NCBI GenBank assembly: GCA_900553785.1 | Contig: USES01000010.1 | Coordinates: 1 to 34,173 of the forward strand | Direction: 5' to 3' | Source of the DNA: an uncultured Clostridium sp. | GTDB lineage: Bacteria > Bacillota > Clostridia > TANB77 > CAG-465 | DNA length: 34,173 nt | In this document: one piece after another, positions 8,885 to 15,950 of the stretch | How positions within the stretch are numbered: position 1 is the first letter of the stretch | Layout: the number at the start of each line of letters is the position of its first letter | Made by a program: the position numbers and the translations under genes | The notes under the pieces: generated by a model | What the model was told of the DNA's origin: nothing | What the model saw: the letters and a program-made list of their open reading frames with translations, nothing else | The model's database searches: none

Positions 8885-10088
8885 AAAGTTTGATTTGAAT
8901 TTAGATGGACCTAAAAACAGATTGTTTGTATATATTATATGTTCAATATTATTGCTAGTTGTTTTAGTTATTACCTTTAGTAATATATTAAAAAAAGGCA
9001 AAACAACATATTTAGTAGAAAAAGGAACATTAGAATTCAGTTCACTTGCGGAGTCATATGTAGTAAAAAATGAAACGATTATAGAAAGAGATACAACAAA
9101 GTCTTTGGTTCCCGTAGTAGCTGAAGGTAAAAAAACAGCTAAAGGGGGTATAATAGCGACATATAAAAGTGCTGGGTATGATACAAAGCTTGCAACGCTG
9201 GAAGCTATGGATGCTGAGATATTAACTCTTATGCAAAATTTGCCGGTCATTTACTCAAGTGAAATTGAATCTGTTGAAAACCAAATAAGGACTGAACTTA
9301 AAGATGCTATAGAAACGACTTCTTATGTAGAAATGCAAAATCATATAAACGTAATAAATGAACTAGTTAACAGAAGAGCTGTTGTAGTTGGAGAACTTAG
9401 CCCTTCTGGCCAAGAAATAACTAAGCTTATAAACAAAAGAAATCAATATGAAAGTGAAATGAAAAGTTCAAGTGACAATGTTGTTGCAACTGCTCAAGGC
9501 ATAGTATCTTATACTACTGACGGATTAGAAAAATATTTAGTTGCAGATGATATATCTAAGCTTTCTTTTGATAAAATAAAGGAACTTCTTGCAAATCAAA
9601 CAACGGCTAGTAATATTAAGGTAATAGATAATTTCCATTGTGTGGTATTTGCTAGGACAAATGTTGTAGATGAACAGTATTTAAAGTCTGGGGCTAGTTA
9701 TAAATTAAGAGTTGTTGGAGATAAAACAAATGTATTAGATGCGAAGCTAGTATCTTATTATACAGATAAAGATAACAACACATTAGACTTAGTTTTTGAA
9801 ATTAAAAATGGTATTGAACAAATTGCACTTTTAAGAAGTATGGAACTTGAAATCGTTTGGTGGACTAATACAGGACTATATGTTCCAACCTCTTCAATAT
9901 ATGAAGCAGATGGAGTTGGTTTTGTTGATGTGTTGAGGTATGGCAAGACTATAAGTGTACCAGTAAAGGTTACTAGAAGTAATGGTGGAAATTCCATAGT
10001 TGAAAACTTTACTGAAGAAGAGATAAAAGATAAAAACATAAATTCGGACACAGAGTTAAAGATTTATGACACTATAATAATTAAGTAG
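8868..10088 (+). CDS. HlyD-like membrane-anchored adaptor protein
   Basis: The 406-residue protein has a short basic N-terminus, one transmembrane helix at about 19-41 and a large extracytoplasmic part. The layout is that of HlyD or membrane-fusion-like proteins: a beta/lipoyl-like segment (about 70-105), a helical hairpin region (about 110-205), a second beta half starting at a VVATAQGIVSY stretch, and a C-terminal beta-barrel-like region. The family normally links inner-membrane exporters to the outside, but no ABC or RND partner is in this window. It overlaps miaA by 17 bases, has AAGGAG at 8858-8863, and is followed by a pilin-like gene 9 bases later. Its position before sepF and divIVA hints at an envelope or division role, which is inference. 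Confidence 0.6.
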   Translation: MKIKLKKFDLNLDGPKNRLFVYIICSILLLVVLVITFSNILKKGKTTYLVEKGTLEFSSLAESYVVKNETIIERDTTKSLVPVVAEGKKTAKGGIIATYKSAGYDTKLATLEAMDAEILTLMQNLPVIYSSEIESVENQIRTELKDAIETTSYVEMQNHINVINELVNRRAVVVGELSPSGQEITKLINKRNQYESEMKSSSDNVVATAQGIVSYTTDGLEKYLVADDISKLSFDKIKELLANQTTASNIKVIDNFHCVVFARTNVVDEQYLKSGASYKLRVVGDKTNVLDAKLVSYYTDKDNNTLDLVFEIKNGIEQIALLRSMELEIVWWTNTGLYVPTSSIYEADGVGFVDVLRYGKTISVPVKVTRSNGGNSIVENFTEEEIKDKNINSDTELKIYDTIIIK

Positions 10089-10097
10089 GAGGTTTGT

Positions 10098-10535
10098 ATG
10101 AAAAAAGGAATAACTGTTGCAATGCTAGTCGTTATGGTAGCAGTGATGATAATTGCTGTTACTACAGTAAGTGTTGTAGGAGTAAAAAGTATAAACAGGG
10201 CTAATTTTGAGACGTATAAATCTAAAGTCAATAGAGTTTCTGATTTAGCACTAGAGTATATAACTACTAATAAAAGTATGCCAATTGCAAATGAAGTAGT
10301 GGGAACCAGTTCACTAGATTCTGATTTTATAAAAGAAATAGAAAAAAACGGTGATACAAATAATAAGCTGTTTGTAGTTGATTTAAAGAAACTTGATACA
10401 ACTGTTGATATAGGAAATGGAACTGTTGCAGATGAGGACGTTTTTGTTATATGTGAAAATACAAATAATGTATATTATTTAAAGGGAATGGAATACAAAG
10501 GTGTAGTATATCACAGTGATACTTCTAGTAAATAG
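10098..10535 (+). CDS. Pilin-like small secreted or membrane protein
   Basis: I do not recognise a named family for this 145-residue protein. The N-terminus is MKKG followed by an uninterrupted hydrophobic helix of about 22 residues and then an amphipathic helix, which is the layout of type IV pilin or pseudopilin precursors, with possible cleavage after Gly4. The usual Glu at mature position 5 is missing (it is Met), so processing by a prepilin peptidase is uncertain. The remaining 90 residues are polar with alternating beta-like segments and no cysteine pair. AGGAGG precedes the ATG, and it is tightly linked to the HlyD-like gene, suggesting they act together at the cell surface. Confidence 0.55.
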   Translation: MKKGITVAMLVVMVAVMIIAVTTVSVVGVKSINRANFETYKSKVNRVSDLALEYITTNKSMPIANEVVGTSSLDSDFIKEIEKNGDTNNKLFVVDLKKLDTTVDIGNGTVADEDVFVICENTNNVYYLKGMEYKGVVYHSDTSSK

Positions 10536-10552
10536 AAGAAAAGAAGAATGTA

Positions 10553-10692
10553 ATGGAAGATGGAGTAAAAGAGGGCGGAAAGATGCAAATTGAATTAACT
10601 CAAACTGCAGGAAACGAAAATTTTTATAAAAAGCTGGATTTAAATATAAACCTGAAGTTATTACAGGTATGTATCTATGGATTAAAAAATAA
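10553..10692 (+). pseudogene. Decayed C-terminal tail of a GNAT-type acetyltransferase
   Basis: From 10553 one frame encodes a tail containing QIELTQTAGNENFYKK. At the A5 run 10628-10632 the sense moves by -1 and continues as AGFKYKPEVITGMYLWIKK to a stop at 10690-10692. The joined reading (I-E-L-T, then a short gap, then FY-KK-AGF) matches the last strand and helix of GNAT N-acetyltransferases, where the chain ends soon after the xFYxKxGF motif. The acetyl-CoA-binding core is absent upstream, because the preceding gene ends only 17 bases before 10553. I read it as a truncated and frameshifted remnant, not a working gene. Confidence 0.5.
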
Positions 10693-10760
10693 TACGGTTT
10701 ATATTTAAATAGTCTAAAGTGATAAATAGTTAAAAAATGCAGAAAAAATGCAAAAAACTC

Positions 10761-10789
10761 TTGCATTTAAAAAAACTATATAGTATTAT
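10761..10789 (+). promoter_or_regulatory. sigma-A-type promoter of sepF
   Basis: TTGCAT at 10761-10766 and TATTAT at 10784-10789 have a 17-base spacer, ending about 30 bases before the sepF start. Confidence 0.65.
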
Positions 10790-10820
10790 AACTCTGTAAG
10801 AGAGTATAGGAGGACTGACC

Positions 10821-11309
10821 ATGATATTAGATAAATGCATGGGACTACTAGGGTTGAACACAAATGATGACGATTATGAAGAGGAATATGAAAATACAGA
10901 AGAAGTGGTAGAGGAGCCAGTTAAACCTGCTAGAGCAGGATATTTTGCCCGTAGGAACATGGATAAGGCTGAAGAGGTTACTACAAAACAGCCTAAGATT
11001 TTACCTATGAATAGTAATATATCTGGTTCTAAGATGGTTATTACTCAACCAGCTTGTTTTGATGATGTTAAAGAGATTGGTGAACATTTAAAGAGTAAAA
11101 AATCTGTTATAGTTAATTTGGAAACTGTTAATAAGGAAGACCATAGAAGAATAGTAGATTTTATAAGTGGAGCAACATTTGTTTTGGATGGTAGTGTTCA
11201 AAAGATTTCATCTTTAATTTATTTGATAACACCAAAAACAATTGAAATTCAAAACGATATAGAGAGAGCTCAGTATAGAAACAAACTTCCATTTACATGG
11301 ATGAAATAA
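10821..11309 (+). CDS. sepF: Cell division protein SepF
   Basis: SepF is a cytoplasmic FtsZ-binding protein that polymerises into rings and tethers the Z-ring to the membrane through an N-terminal amphipathic helix. Here the 162-residue product starts with a short hydrophobic helix (ILDKCMGLLGL), then an acidic low-complexity linker, then the conserved core (about 70-160) with KSVIVNLE, DHRRIVDFISGATFVLDG and a final F-T-W segment. AGGAGG precedes the ATG, and a promoter lies at 10761-10789. divIVA follows after a small hairpin. The usual ylm neighbours (yggS/ylmE, yggT/ylmG, ylmH) are not present between sepF and divIVA. Confidence 0.92.
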   Translation: MILDKCMGLLGLNTNDDDYEEEYENTEEVVEEPVKPARAGYFARRNMDKAEEVTTKQPKILPMNSNISGSKMVITQPACFDDVKEIGEHLKSKKSVIVNLETVNKEDHRRIVDFISGATFVLDGSVQKISSLIYLITPKTIEIQNDIERAQYRNKLPFTWMK

Positions 11310-11321
11310 AAGTTTAGGTAG

Positions 11322-11350
11322 GTGGCAAGTGTGAACATTTTGCCACTTTT
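11322..11350 (+). terminator. Weak hairpin between sepF and divIVA
   Basis: GTGGCAA (11322-11328) pairs with TTGCCAC (11340-11346) and is followed by only four T. It is more likely a partial terminator or attenuator than a full stop, since no promoter is evident before divIVA. Confidence 0.5.
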
Positions 11351-11371
11351 GATATGTTAGGAGGGATATTT

Positions 11372-11824
11372 ATGATAACACCAGAAGATATAGAAAACAA
11401 AGTATTTAAAAAAGCTAAAATTGGAGGATATGATATTAAGGATGTAGAAGAATTCTTAGAAAAACTTATTGTAGACTATGAATCAATAACTAAAGAAAAT
11501 ACTGAATTAAATGACAAGTGTGAAAATTTACAGGAATCAGTAAGGTATTATAAATCACTTGAACAAGGAATAGAACAGACAATATCTAATGCTAAAGAGC
11601 AAGCAGACAAAATAAAAGAAGTAGCTCTTCAAGAGGCAAGCAATCTTAAAGCAACTCAAGAAATTAATTTTCAAAATAAAATAGCAGAATATGAAGATAA
11701 AATAAGAGAAAAAGAACTTGAATTTGAAGAGATAAAAAAACAAGTTCAGATTTATAGAATAAAAATCAGATCAATGATGGAAGCACAAATTAAAATATTA
11801 GATGAATCAGAAAAAGAGGAATAA
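11372..11824 (+). CDS. divIVA: DivIVA-domain cell-division or polarity protein
   Basis: DivIVA proteins bind curved membrane at poles and septa and recruit division or chromosome-anchoring partners. The 150-residue product begins with the membrane-binding motif ITPEDIENKVF...GYDIKDVEEFLEKL, then runs as a nearly continuous coiled coil rich in Glu, Lys and Gln (about 30-148). The ATG at 11372 is preferred over an in-frame ATG at 11354, because the AGGAGGG ribosome binding site lies between the two. It follows sepF, as in many Firmicutes, and ends at a strong two-way terminator. Confidence 0.9.
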   Translation: MITPEDIENKVFKKAKIGGYDIKDVEEFLEKLIVDYESITKENTELNDKCENLQESVRYYKSLEQGIEQTISNAKEQADKIKEVALQEASNLKATQEINFQNKIAEYEDKIREKELEFEEIKKQVQIYRIKIRSMMEAQIKILDESEKEE

Positions 11825-11827
11825 ATG

Positions 11828-11862
11828 AAAATCACCTTAAATTAACTTAAGGTGATTTTTTA
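11828..11862. terminator. Bidirectional terminator between convergent genes
   Basis: A perfect 13-bp stem (11828-11840 with 11847-11859) and a 6-base loop have A and T runs on the two flanks. It serves divIVA on the plus strand and the zinc-ribbon gene on the minus strand. Confidence 0.9.
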
Positions 11863-11863
11863 G

Positions 11864-12457
11864 TTATCTATTTAAACCATAGGTTTTTATAAGATATTGC
11901 AATAAGCTTATATACTCAGATGGAGTCAAGAGAGTTTCAGATATTTCATTACAGCCGGAGGAGTGTATAAGTATAAGCTGACTTGACTGAGCTAATGCAC
12001 ATCTGAAAATCGCAGAAGATGTGTAAAGACACTTGTATGCCGATTTCATAAATTCAAAATAAGAAGGACTAAGCCTATTTATTGCAATTCCTTGCCAGTA
12101 CACTGTTTTGTTTATTCGCCAATCAGGTAGCACTTCACGTATGCTATATGCAAAAGGACCAGTTTTTGAACAAATTTCTTTTTGAAGAGAGGGGTCTTTA
12201 ACTCTTAGCGATTGAATAAAGGATTCTATTGATTCACATGATACTCCATCTTTTACAAATGGATAATTGCATAGATTTGAGAGTGCTTTGGCAAGCCCTT
12301 TACTTTTGAAAGAAATATCTAATATAAGCTCTCTTTGTTCATCATTGCATGAATGACACACTTGGGACAGTTTATAGGAACAATTAAGGCAATATTTGTC
12401 GTTCCCATAATAAATAAGCTTTTCTCCACATTTAGGACAATACTGAGTAAAATTCAT
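11864..12457 (-). CDS. Zinc-ribbon protein with NADAR-like domain
   Basis: The N-terminal 40 residues hold three CxxC pairs (C7/C10, C23/C26, C34/C37), the pattern of zinc ribbons. The rest (about 48-190) resembles the NADAR/YbiA-like (DUF1768-related) superfamily, which acts on ADP-ribose-related N-glycosidic bonds. Features in the expected order are a KALSN entry motif, SIESFIQS with a central Glu, a GPFA segment, the LPDWR tryptophan, YWQG, and a helix followed by ILIHSSG near the end. The domain call rests on motif order, not on a search. The gene has its own consensus promoter and faces a small membrane protein and valS across back-to-back promoters. I see no toxin or phage neighbour. 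Confidence 0.5.
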   Translation of the reverse strand: MNFTQYCPKCGEKLIYYGNDKYCLNCSYKLSQVCHSCNDEQRELILDISFKSKGLAKALSNLCNYPFVKDGVSCESIESFIQSLRVKDPSLQKEICSKTGPFAYSIREVLPDWRINKTVYWQGIAINRLSPSYFEFMKSAYKCLYTSSAIFRCALAQSSQLILIHSSGCNEISETLLTPSEYISLLQYLIKTYGLNR

Positions 12458-12510
12458 ATTAAAATTACCTCCAAAATAGTTATTTTAGAATGAACAAATT
12501 TTCTTTGTAG

Positions 12511-12540
12511 ATTATATCAAAGAATAGTCTTCTCTGTCAA
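12511..12540 (-). promoter_or_regulatory. Promoter of the zinc-ribbon/NADAR-like gene
   Basis: On the minus strand TTGACA (12540-12535) and TATAAT (12516-12511) have an 18-base spacer. Both hexamers are perfect consensus. Confidence 0.8.
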
Positions 12541-12551
12541 CCGTTAGTACC

Positions 12552-12579
12552 TTGACAAACGGCCATTTTGTGGTAATAT
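12552..12579 (+). promoter_or_regulatory. Promoter of the small membrane protein and valS
   Basis: TTGACA at 12552-12557 and TAATAT at 12574-12579 have a 16-base spacer and an upstream TG, giving an extended -10. The start near 12586 leaves a leader of about 20 bases, too short for a T-box. Confidence 0.7.
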
Positions 12580-12606
12580 ATTATGTATATTGATTGGAGA
12601 TATGAG

Positions 12607-12801
12607 ATGAAGCAAGACATAATTTTAATAATAAGTTTAATTGTTTTAAATATCGGCTTATTTGGAATATTTTTTGCAAAAGATATAATAGATAGAAGCA
12701 GTAACGTAAAGGGCAAATTGAAGGCTGTACGAGTCTCTAGAGTTGTTGGTTTTATAGTTGTTATAGTAGCATTATGTGCTATATATTTTTGTATGATTTA
12801 A
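12607..12801 (+). CDS. Small two-helix membrane protein
   Basis: This 64-residue protein is not recognised. It is two hydrophobic helices (about 4-22 and 42-62) joined by a basic, polar loop containing KDIIDR and KGKLKAVRVSR. The ATG at 12607 is chosen because GGAGA at 12596-12600 lies 6 bases upstream. An in-frame ATG at 12583 would fall at or before the predicted transcription start. valS follows after 19 bases with its own AAGGAGAT, so the two form one transcript. The DNA alone gives no basis for a function. Confidence 0.65.
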   Translation: MKQDIILIISLIVLNIGLFGIFFAKDIIDRSSNVKGKLKAVRVSRVVGFIVVIVALCAIYFCMI

Positions 12802-12820
12802 AATAAGGAGATAAAAAAAT

Positions 12821-15418
12821 ATGGAGAATAGATTTAATCCACAAGAACGTGAAGAAAAGATATATAAAGATTGGGAAGAAAAAGGATATTTTAAACCTAA
12901 GATAGATAAAAGTAAAAAACCATTTGTAGTTGTTATTCCGCCACCAAATGTTACGGGACAGTTGCATATGGGACATGCATTAGATGAGACAATACAAGAT
13001 GTTTTTATTCGTTATAATAGAATGAAACAAATCCCAACATTATGGGTACCTGGAACTGACCATGCGAGTATTGCAACAGAAGTAAAGGTTGTTGCCAAAC
13101 TTGAAAAAGAAGGAAAGACAAAGGAAGAACTAGGAAGAGAAGGATTCTTAAAAGAGGCTTGGGAATGGAAGAGACTATATGGAGACAGAATAGTAAATCA
13201 ATTGAAGAAACTTGGTGCTTCTTGTGATTGGTCGAGAGAACGTTTTACAATGGATGAAGGTTTGTCACATGCAGTTGAATATGTATTTGTTAAATTGTAT
13301 GAAAAAGGCCTTATATATAAAGGAGAAAGAATAGTTAACTGGTGCACAAACTGTGGCACTTCTATATCAGATAATGAGGTTGAATATGAAGAAGAAGCAT
13401 CACATTTATGGCACATTGAATATAAAACAGAGGACGGAAAAAGAAGTATAGTAGTTGCAACAACTCGTCCTGAAACAATGCTTGGAGATACTGCTATTGC
13501 AGTAAATCCGGAAGATGAAAGATACAAAGATATTGTTGGAACTTGTGTTATATTACCTCTTGTAGGAAGAAAAATACCAATAATTGCAGATGAATATGTT
13601 GAAAAGGAATTTGGAACGGGAGCTGTAAAAATTACACCAGCACACGATCCTAATGACTACGAAGTAGGAAAAAGACATAACTTAGAAGTAATATCTGTTA
13701 TAGATGAAAAAGGAATAATAGTTGAAGGATATGGCAAATACTCTGGTTTAACTCGTGAAAAAGCAAGAAAAGAGATTGTAAAAGATCTTGAAGAATGTGG
13801 AGCTTTAGTAAAGACAGAAAATTATTCTCACAATGTTGGCAAGTGCTATAGATGTCATACGACAGTTGAGCCATATGCTTCAAAGCAGTGGTTTGTTGCA
13901 ATGAAAGATTTGGCTGCTCCTGCAATAAAAGCGGTAAAAGATAAAGAAGTAAGATTCGTGCCTGAAAGATTTGAAAAAACATACATGAATTGGATGGAAA
14001 ATATTCGTGATTGGTGTATATCTCGTCAATTGTGGTGGGGACATAGAATTCCAGCATATTATTGTGACAAATGCGGTAAGATGGAAGTTACAATGACTAA
14101 ACCATCAACTTGTGATTGCGGAGGACATTTTATACAAGATGAAGATGTATTAGACACATGGTTTAGTTCTGCGCTTTGGCCGTTTTCAACACTTGGTTGG
14201 CCAGAGAAAACTGAAGATTTTGAATATTTTTATCCCACATCACTTTTAGTTACAGGTTACGATATAATAACTTTCTGGGTTTCTAAGATGATATTTAGTG
14301 CCATTGAGCATACAGGAAAAGTACCGTTTAAAGATGTATTTATACATGGCTTAGTAAGAGATGCTCAAGGTAGAAAGATGTCTAAGAGTTTAGGAAATGG
14401 AATTGATCCTCTTGAAGTTATTACTGAATATGGAACAGATGCGTTAAGATTTTCACTTATTCAAAATATTGCGCCAGGCAATGATATTAGATATATTCCA
14501 GAAAAGGTTGAAGCAGGTAGAAACTTTGCCAATAAGTTGTGGAATGCGGCAAGATTTTCATTAAATTATATAAATGAAATTGAAGACTTAAAAATAGATG
14601 AATCTGAATTGCTTCCAGAGGATAAATGGATACTATCTAAGCTATCTGTTGCAATTAAAAGTGTAAGAGAAAACATGGAAAATTATGAAATCGGAGTTGC
14701 TTTAGCCACAATTTATGATTTTGCGTGGTCAGATTTCTGTGATTTATATATAGAGATGGTAAAATCCAGATTGTATAATAAAGAATCAATTGGTTATACA
14801 GCCGCAGTAAAAACATTAAATTATGTTTTAAATAATGTAATTAAATTGTTGCACCCATTTATGCCATATATTACAGAGGAAATATATAGCAATTTGAAAA
14901 AGGATGCAGATGCGTTAATTATAGCAGAATATCCTGAACCAAAGTATGAATCTAAATCAGCTTTAAAGTTCGAAGAGGAGTTAATTTCAGTAATACGTCA
15001 AATAAGGAATATGCGTGCAACATCTGGCATTACAAATTCTAAAAAAATTAAAATTGCCATAAATAGTGAAAAATATTCATCTGAGTTACAAGAATCTGTT
15101 CCTATGATTGCCAAGATGTGTGTAGCAGATGAGGTTAATGTGGGAGTGACTGAGCTTAAAGATAGAAATGTAATTCACACTCAAAATATTGATGTGTTAG
15201 TTGATATGTCTTGTGCAATAGATAAAGATGAAGAATTAGCAAAACTAAATTCGGAACTTAAAAAGGCTACTGCGGAATTAAACAGAGCCAAAGGAATGCT
15301 AAGCAATGAAAAATTCGTTTCAAAAGCACCCGAAGCTTTAATAAATTCCGAAAAAGAAAAGGTAAAGAAATATACGGAGATTATAGCTAAGATAAATGAT
15401 AGCATATCAAAAATATAG
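12821..15418 (+). CDS. valS: Valyl-tRNA synthetase
   Basis: ValRS charges tRNA-Val and edits mischarged threonine. The 865-residue protein has the class I signatures HMGH (49-52) in PPNVTGQLHMGHA and KMSKS (519-523) in GRKMSKSLGN. The CP1 editing domain includes ATTRPETMLGDTAIAVNP and ITPAHDPNDYEVG. CxxC pairs (CTNC, CYRC, CDKCG with CDCGG) suggest bound zinc. The C-terminal coiled-coil arm (last 65 residues) is intact. The start follows AAGGAGAT. It is transcribed with the small protein upstream and has no T-box leader, unlike many Firmicute synthetase genes. folC, a frequent follower in this group, is absent. Confidence 0.98.
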   Translation: MENRFNPQEREEKIYKDWEEKGYFKPKIDKSKKPFVVVIPPPNVTGQLHMGHALDETIQDVFIRYNRMKQIPTLWVPGTDHASIATEVKVVAKLEKEGKTKEELGREGFLKEAWEWKRLYGDRIVNQLKKLGASCDWSRERFTMDEGLSHAVEYVFVKLYEKGLIYKGERIVNWCTNCGTSISDNEVEYEEEASHLWHIEYKTEDGKRSIVVATTRPETMLGDTAIAVNPEDERYKDIVGTCVILPLVGRKIPIIADEYVEKEFGTGAVKITPAHDPNDYEVGKRHNLEVISVIDEKGIIVEGYGKYSGLTREKARKEIVKDLEECGALVKTENYSHNVGKCYRCHTTVEPYASKQWFVAMKDLAAPAIKAVKDKEVRFVPERFEKTYMNWMENIRDWCISRQLWWGHRIPAYYCDKCGKMEVTMTKPSTCDCGGHFIQDEDVLDTWFSSALWPFSTLGWPEKTEDFEYFYPTSLLVTGYDIITFWVSKMIFSAIEHTGKVPFKDVFIHGLVRDAQGRKMSKSLGNGIDPLEVITEYGTDALRFSLIQNIAPGNDIRYIPEKVEAGRNFANKLWNAARFSLNYINEIEDLKIDESELLPEDKWILSKLSVAIKSVRENMENYEIGVALATIYDFAWSDFCDLYIEMVKSRLYNKESIGYTAAVKTLNYVLNNVIKLLHPFMPYITEEIYSNLKKDADALIIAEYPEPKYESKSALKFEEELISVIRQIRNMRATSGITNSKKIKIAINSEKYSSELQESVPMIAKMCVADEVNVGVTELKDRNVIHTQNIDVLVDMSCAIDKDEELAKLNSELKKATAELNRAKGMLSNEKFVSKAPEALINSEKEKVKKYTEIIAKINDSISKI

Positions 15419-15424
15419 TTAAAG

Positions 15425-15467
15425 TGAGGAGCAGATAAGTGTTATCTGTTCCTCATTTGAATTTTTT
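15425..15467 (+). terminator. Intrinsic terminator after valS
   Basis: A 14-bp stem (15425-15438 with 15442-15455, one G-T pair) has a 3-base loop and is followed by ATTTGA and then T6. Confidence 0.85.
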
Positions 15468-15491
15468 GCACATTTATGTTAAAATAATAAG

Positions 15492-15520
15492 TGTGATAGA
15501 ACTTAACTTGTATATATAAT
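15492..15520 (+). promoter_or_regulatory. Candidate promoter of the MazF-like gene
   Basis: TATAAT at 15515-15520 is consensus. The hexamer at 17-base spacing (TGTGAT, 15492-15497) is weak. Confidence 0.4.
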
Positions 15521-15544
15521 TATTTCAAGAATGGAGAAGATACT

Positions 15545-15904
15545 GTGAACTTAATTTATGAAGCCGGAGACATTGTGTTTTTTAGAAATGTTAAATTTAA
15601 AGATTTTGATGGCAAGTCTCGGGTCGATATCAGATTAGCTGGTCATCCTTTTTTGGTGTTAAATGATGTTCAAAGTTTTGGAGATACGTGTTACGCACTT
15701 AAAATTACATCGAGGAAACTAAACAATATACCTCAATATCCTCTTTTGGTAACTTCTACAACGCCAAAGTTAAGAAAAAGTTCGTTTATTAATCTTAACA
15801 AGCTATTTCAATTTGATATAACCAGTAACGTTATACCATGTTGTAGACTAAAACAGCAACATTTCAAGAAAATTTGTAATATGATGTGTAAAGTATCGTA
15901 TTAA
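15545..15904 (+). CDS. MazF/PemK-like SH3-fold small protein
   Basis: The 119-residue product begins with GDIVFF and continues with GHPFLVL, a YALKITS strand and RKSSFINLNKLF before a final helix. That order (GD-start, a P-[FV]-L-V strand, a T-S strand, an S-x-[IV]-x-L motif) is the plan of the MazF/PemK endoribonuclease-like barrel. The usual RP of RGD...RP toxins reads HP here. The start is GTG with GGAGA 6 bases upstream. No antitoxin-sized ORF precedes or follows, so this may be an orphan or a non-toxic relative. The match is by motif order only. Confidence 0.5.
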   Translation: MNLIYEAGDIVFFRNVKFKDFDGKSRVDIRLAGHPFLVLNDVQSFGDTCYALKITSRKLNNIPQYPLLVTSTTPKLRKSSFINLNKLFQFDITSNVIPCCRLKQQHFKKICNMMCKVSY

Positions 15905-15930
15905 CAAATGCTAATTCACCTCATATACTA
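15904..15930 (+). promoter_or_regulatory. Candidate sigma-K promoter of yabG inside the terminator
   Basis: CATATACTA at 15922-15930 matches the sigma-K -10 consensus CATAnnnTA exactly. An AC at 15904-15905 lies 16 bases upstream, as the -35 requires. The -10 element overlaps the left arm and loop of the terminator hairpin at 15913-15946, so initiation is predicted near 15936-15938 within the right arm. Confidence 0.55.
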
Positions 15931-15950
15931 CTGTATGAGGTGAATTTTTT
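15913..15950 (+). terminator. Terminator hairpin overlapping the yabG ribosome binding site
   Basis: A perfect 13-bp stem (15913-15925 with 15934-15946) with an 8-base loop ends in T6 (15945-15950), which directly abuts the yabG ATG at 15951. The yabG Shine-Dalgarno GAGGTGA (15937-15943) is entirely inside the right arm, so any read-through RNA from the MazF-like gene would have it paired. Confidence 0.85.
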
